Shown: piece by piece, positions 63,580 through 64,000 of the stretch
How the letters are laid out: each line of letters begins with the position of its first letter
Numbering within the stretch: the first letter of the stretch is position 1
Assembly: GCA_900113385.1 (NCBI GenBank)
Contig: FOPE01000011.1
Coordinates: forward strand, 1-64,000
Reading direction: 5' to 3'
Origin: Lachnospiraceae bacterium C7
Lineage (GTDB): Bacteria > Bacillota > Clostridia > Lachnospirales > Lachnospiraceae
DNA length: 64,000 nucleotides
Notes under the pieces: model-generated
Database searches by the model: none
What the model was told of the DNA's origin: nothing
The model's input: the letters and a program-made list of their open reading frames with translations, nothing else
Position numbers and translations under genes: made by a program

Positions 63580-64000
63580 TCATCCACAAGAAAAATGGTG
63601 CTCCAAACATTGCTGTTAACACTCCTACTGGCAACTCTTCTGGTGCTACCACAACTCTCGATAGTAAATCACATAGCATCATAAACACACCACCTATTAA
63701 AATAGATGCTGGAATCAATCTACCATGTTTTGAACCAACTATACCGCGTGTTATATGTGGAATAATCAATCCTATGAAACCTATAACTCCGCTAACCGAC
63801 ACAATACTTCCTGTTAAAATAGTACAAATTGCTATTGTACCAATTTTTATGGTCATTAAATCTAATCCTAACGTAATTGCTGCTTCATCTCCTAACATTA
63901 GTACGTCTAAGCTTGTCGAAAGAAATGTTATGACTATTACACATATCACAAATATAACGAAAACAAAGCCTACTTTTGTCCATGTTGCGCCGTTTAAGGA
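63554..64000 (-). CDS. FecCD-family ABC importer permease, C-terminal part (runs off window end)
   Basis: About 148 C-terminal residues of a permease for iron-siderophore, heme or cobalamin uptake. From the edge the frame reads SLNGATWTKVGFVFVIFVIC, the W-x-x-GSL-x-x-x-x-W region, then GDEAAITLGLD, SVSGVIGFIGLIIPHITRGI (the family loop), LLSRVVVAPEELPVGVLTAM and FGAPFFLWMI. The frame is open to the window boundary, so the real start is outside; a GTG at 63949 is internal. It pairs with the downstream FecE-type ATPase. Confidence 0.93.
   Translation of the reverse strand, partial: SLNGATWTKVGFVFVIFVICVIVITFLSTSLDVLMLGDEAAITLGLDLMTIKIGTIAICTILTGSIVSVSGVIGFIGLIIPHITRGIVGSKHGRLIPASILIGGVFMMLCDLLSRVVVAPEELPVGVLTAMFGAPFFLWMIKQSHGGK

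Overview
The window is AT-rich DNA with AGGAGG-type ribosome sites, short intergenic gaps and intrinsic terminators. The genes point to an anaerobic low-GC Firmicute, most likely a Lachnospiraceae-type gut or rumen Clostridia member. It makes the thiamine thiazole with oxygen-sensitive ThiH, has the clostridial-type ThiC, a phosphoketolase, a lactaldehyde-reductase-type Fe alcohol dehydrogenase, a lipoprotein cellulase and many c-di-GMP enzymes. The family is an inference from gene content; no rRNA, tRNA or CRISPR array was seen.

Layout. 1-3.8 kb: the 5' part of an IS30-type transposase with a duplicated promoter/start segment, a secreted NlpC/P60 wall hydrolase with a possible WalR box, and a DUF2752-DUF4234-DUF4234 membrane gene set. 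3.9-10 kb: adenine deaminase, then de novo NAD synthesis as nadA divergent from nadB-nadC-niaR around a large palindromic operator. 10-19 kb: a TPR-GGDEF protein, glutathione peroxidase, a hybrid kinase/response regulator pair, a wall amidase, a TetR regulator and FucO. 19-25 kb: GH5 endoglucanase, an SDR, glycogen debranching enzyme and small hypotheticals. 25-35 kb: two related 7TM-GGDEF proteins, an ABC-F protein, an MCP, an RpiB variant, an alpha/beta hydrolase and a DUF4186 protein. 35-40.5 kb: thiS-thiF-thiG-thiH-thiE-thiC behind a TPP riboswitch with two successive terminators. 40.8-43.2 kb: phosphoketolase.

43.7-49.8 kb is the most unusual region: a compact RiPP operon. It encodes a 41-residue precursor whose C-terminal core has four Cys, each followed by Phe; a radical SAM/SPASM maturase; an M50-type membrane metalloprotease with an N-terminal PqqD-like (RRE-like) domain; an ABC ATPase; and an FtsX-type permease. 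Gene order matches Bacillus yydFGHIJ, but the precursor and maturase look different, so the product class may be undescribed.

50-64 kb: two tandem NSS symporters, a bacitracin/lantibiotic-immunity-like ABC exporter, pantothenate synthesis (a DUF2520 probable ketopantoate reductase, then panB-panC-panD), YczE and YibE/F membrane proteins, and a FecCD/FecE-type iron or cobalamin ABC importer that runs off the window end.

Cofactor supply (NAD, TPP, pantothenate) is a theme of the window. TPP made by the thi operon is the cofactor of the adjacent phosphoketolase.
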